Source: CAYLJV01 sp964554215 | Lineage (GTDB): Archaea; Hadarchaeota; Hadarchaeia; Hadarchaeales; JAGGTB01 | Direction of reading: 5' to 3' | DNA: 24,008 nucleotides | Assembly (NCBI GenBank): GCA_964554215.1 | Contig: CAZKND010000016.1 | Location: 1-24,008 of the forward strand | In this document: piece after piece, positions 22,839 through 24,008 of the stretch | Position numbering within the stretch: position 1 is the stretch's first letter | Layout: every line of letters starts with the position of its first letter | Translations under genes and position numbers: made by a program | The notes under the pieces: generated by a model | Database searches by the model: none | What the model was told of the DNA's origin: nothing | What the model saw: only the letters and a program-made list of their open reading frames with translations

Positions 22839-22868
22839 TACAATAATGATTGAATTTGGTGAAAAAGA

Positions 22869-23933
22869 ATGAAACTTTTTACAGTTGGACCTGTGGCTTG
22901 CCGCCAAGAGATTTTGGATGAAATGAGTACTCAGATGTTTAGCCATAGAAGTGAGAGATATAGAAAATTACAGCAAGATACGATAAGCCGATTGAAGGAC
23001 TTTATGGGTACTGAAGGTGAAGTCCTGTTGTTTCCCAGTTCTGGTTCTGGTGTTATGGAGAGCAGTATCAGGAATTGTGTAGATGATAAGATGTTGGTGA
23101 CGGTAAATGGTGCTTTCGGTGAAAGATTTGCGGAAATGGGAAGAGCTTGTGGCGCTGATGTTGAAATTTTGAAGACAGAGAAAGGTGTAGCTACCAAGCC
23201 GGATATGTTAGATGAAAAATTGTCCTCCAATCCAGATGTAGAAGCAGTCTCAATTACTTATAATGATACTAGTGTTGGGCTTTTGAATCCTTTACCTGAG
23301 TTGGCGGAAGTGGTCAAAGATCATGGTAAATTGTTGCTTGTAGATGCTGTTACTGCGGTTGGTGGTGCTAGATTGAAAGCTGATGAGTGGGATTTGGATG
23401 TATGCTTTGCAAGTTCGCAAAAGTGTTTAGGCATTCCACCAGGATTGGCCTTTGCTAGTGTTAGTGAAGAGGCTCTTGAGAAGTCTAAACAGATGGATGA
23501 GAAAGGATGGTACTTTGATTTGGCTAAATATAAGGATTACAATGATAGAAAAAGCGGTACCCCTTCGACCCCTCCAATACCTCAAGTTCTAGCTTTGAAC
23601 AAGAGATTGGAACTCATAAAGGAGAAAGGTAAGGAGGAACACTTTGAGATGTATCAGGAAAGAAATAAGAGAATTAGAGAGGGGGTTAAAGATTTAGGCT
23701 TGTCCTTGTTCCCTGAAGAGGGTTATAGGAGTCCTACGGTAACTTGTGTAAATGCTCCTGAACACAAGACCGGTTTCGAGATATACAAAGAAATGCAGGA
23801 TAAAGGATTTGAGTTGGCGAAAGGTTACGGTGATTTGCAAGATGAGACCTTCAGAATTGGAAACATGGGTCACGTTCCGTTCGAAAACATAGAAGAGATG
23901 CTTGATGCGTTGGAAGAAGTTGTTGAAAAATAA
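22869..23933 (+). CDS. Class V PLP-dependent aminotransferase (alanine/serine/aspartate type)
   Basis: A 354-residue fold-type I aminotransferase of the alanine-glyoxylate/serine-glyoxylate family. The MKLFTVGPVA start with MSTQMFSHRSERY (19-31), the PSSGSGVMESSIRN cofactor phosphate loop (56-69), LLLVDAVTAVGG with Asp159 (pyridine nitrogen contact), and CFASSQKCLGIPPGLAF, where Lys185 is the Schiff-base lysine, are all present. The C-terminal small domain with FRIGNMGHV is complete. In archaea, members of this family act on alanine, serine, aspartate or phosphonoalanine with glyoxylate, pyruvate or 2-oxoglutarate; the exact substrates cannot be read from the sequence. Its neighbours are thiC and a possible branched-chain aminotransferase. 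Confidence 0.9.
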   Translation: MKLFTVGPVACRQEILDEMSTQMFSHRSERYRKLQQDTISRLKDFMGTEGEVLLFPSSGSGVMESSIRNCVDDKMLVTVNGAFGERFAEMGRACGADVEILKTEKGVATKPDMLDEKLSSNPDVEAVSITYNDTSVGLLNPLPELAEVVKDHGKLLLVDAVTAVGGARLKADEWDLDVCFASSQKCLGIPPGLAFASVSEEALEKSKQMDEKGWYFDLAKYKDYNDRKSGTPSTPPIPQVLALNKRLELIKEKGKEEHFEMYQERNKRIREGVKDLGLSLFPEEGYRSPTVTCVNAPEHKTGFEIYKEMQDKGFELAKGYGDLQDETFRIGNMGHVPFENIEEMLDALEEVVEK

Positions 23934-23975
23934 TAAGAATTAATTAGGTCCTTTACTAATTTACTTTGTGAGCTT

Positions 23976-24008
23976 ATGCCGCTTGAGACGACTGAATATA
24001 TTTGGATG
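23976..24008 (+). CDS. Start of a probable branched-chain amino acid aminotransferase (partial)
   Basis: The last 33 bases encode MPLETTEYIWM from an ATG. This resembles the start of archaeal IlvE proteins, which begin with a few residues followed by YIWM-(D/N)-G. The gene runs off the window. An A+T-rich stretch (AATTAATTAG, about 23938-23947) lies 28-38 bp upstream and could be its TATA box. With only 11 residues the call is tentative. Confidence 0.45.
   Translation, partial: MPLETTEYIWM

Noticed and set aside
1..24008. CRISPR arrays, insertion sequences, attachment sites, phage genes
   Set aside because: No regularly spaced direct repeats, transposases, integrases or terminal inverted repeats were seen; the single tRNA gene has no visible 3' duplicate nearby.

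Overview
The window reads as archaeal chromosomal DNA from an uncultured, A+T-rich lineage. Evidence for archaea includes an Lhr-type helicase, an archaeal NMN adenylyltransferase (NadM type), a short archaeal ThiC, an archaeal type IV pilus-like ATPase/TadC pair, TATA-box-like promoters 25-35 bp from starts, and a zinc-ribbon winged-helix regulator. Several proteins are very rich in Asp/Glu, which fits a halophilic or brine archaeon but does not prove it, and I cannot name the taxon. A run of ten Ns at 5424-5433 marks a draft-assembly gap. The first ~103 bases are much more G+C-rich than the rest.

Layout: (1) 104-2986, an Lhr-family helicase, convergent with (2) a tightly coupled minus-strand operon at 6260-2997. 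This operon encodes an SMC-type ATPase whose head resembles SMC5/SMC6, a candidate Nse4-type kleisin, and a candidate Nse3/MAGE-type tandem winged-helix protein. Together they look like a compact archaeal Smc5/6-like complex, the most interesting item here. (3) Divergent from it, 6392-8012 holds an unknown 231-residue protein followed by an ADP-ribosylglycohydrolase. (4) 8019-11466 is an accessory stretch of small or poorly conserved genes: a degenerate nuclease-like protein, a 47-residue zinc-finger protein with a TTG start, a zinc-ribbon membrane protein, a zinc-ribbon/winged-helix regulator and a small coiled-coil protein, with two hairpin/T-tract terminators. (5) 11561-12943 encodes a PAS-PAS histidine-kinase-like protein that has lost its phosphoacceptor His. 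(6) tRNA-Gly(GCC) with an encoded CCA lies at 13037-13112. (7) A five-gene minus-strand operon (18142-13161) encodes a membrane-anchored small protein, two coiled-coil proteins, a VirB11/GspE-type ATPase and a TadC-type membrane platform. No pilin is visible. (8) 18188-24008 carries metabolic and repair genes: rtcA, a one-domain O6-alkylguanine-DNA alkyltransferase, a NadM-CinA(PncC) fusion, a SAM-hydroxide-adenosyltransferase-family protein lacking two catalytic residues, thiC, a class V aminotransferase, and the first 11 codons of what looks like ilvE.

Functional themes: the left third is genome maintenance (helicase, SMC complex, ADP-ribose hydrolase). The middle is signalling plus a surface or secretion machine. 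The right third is cofactor and amino acid metabolism (NAD, thiamine, transamination) with RNA and DNA repair enzymes. All assignments come from reading motifs by eye; no database search was run.
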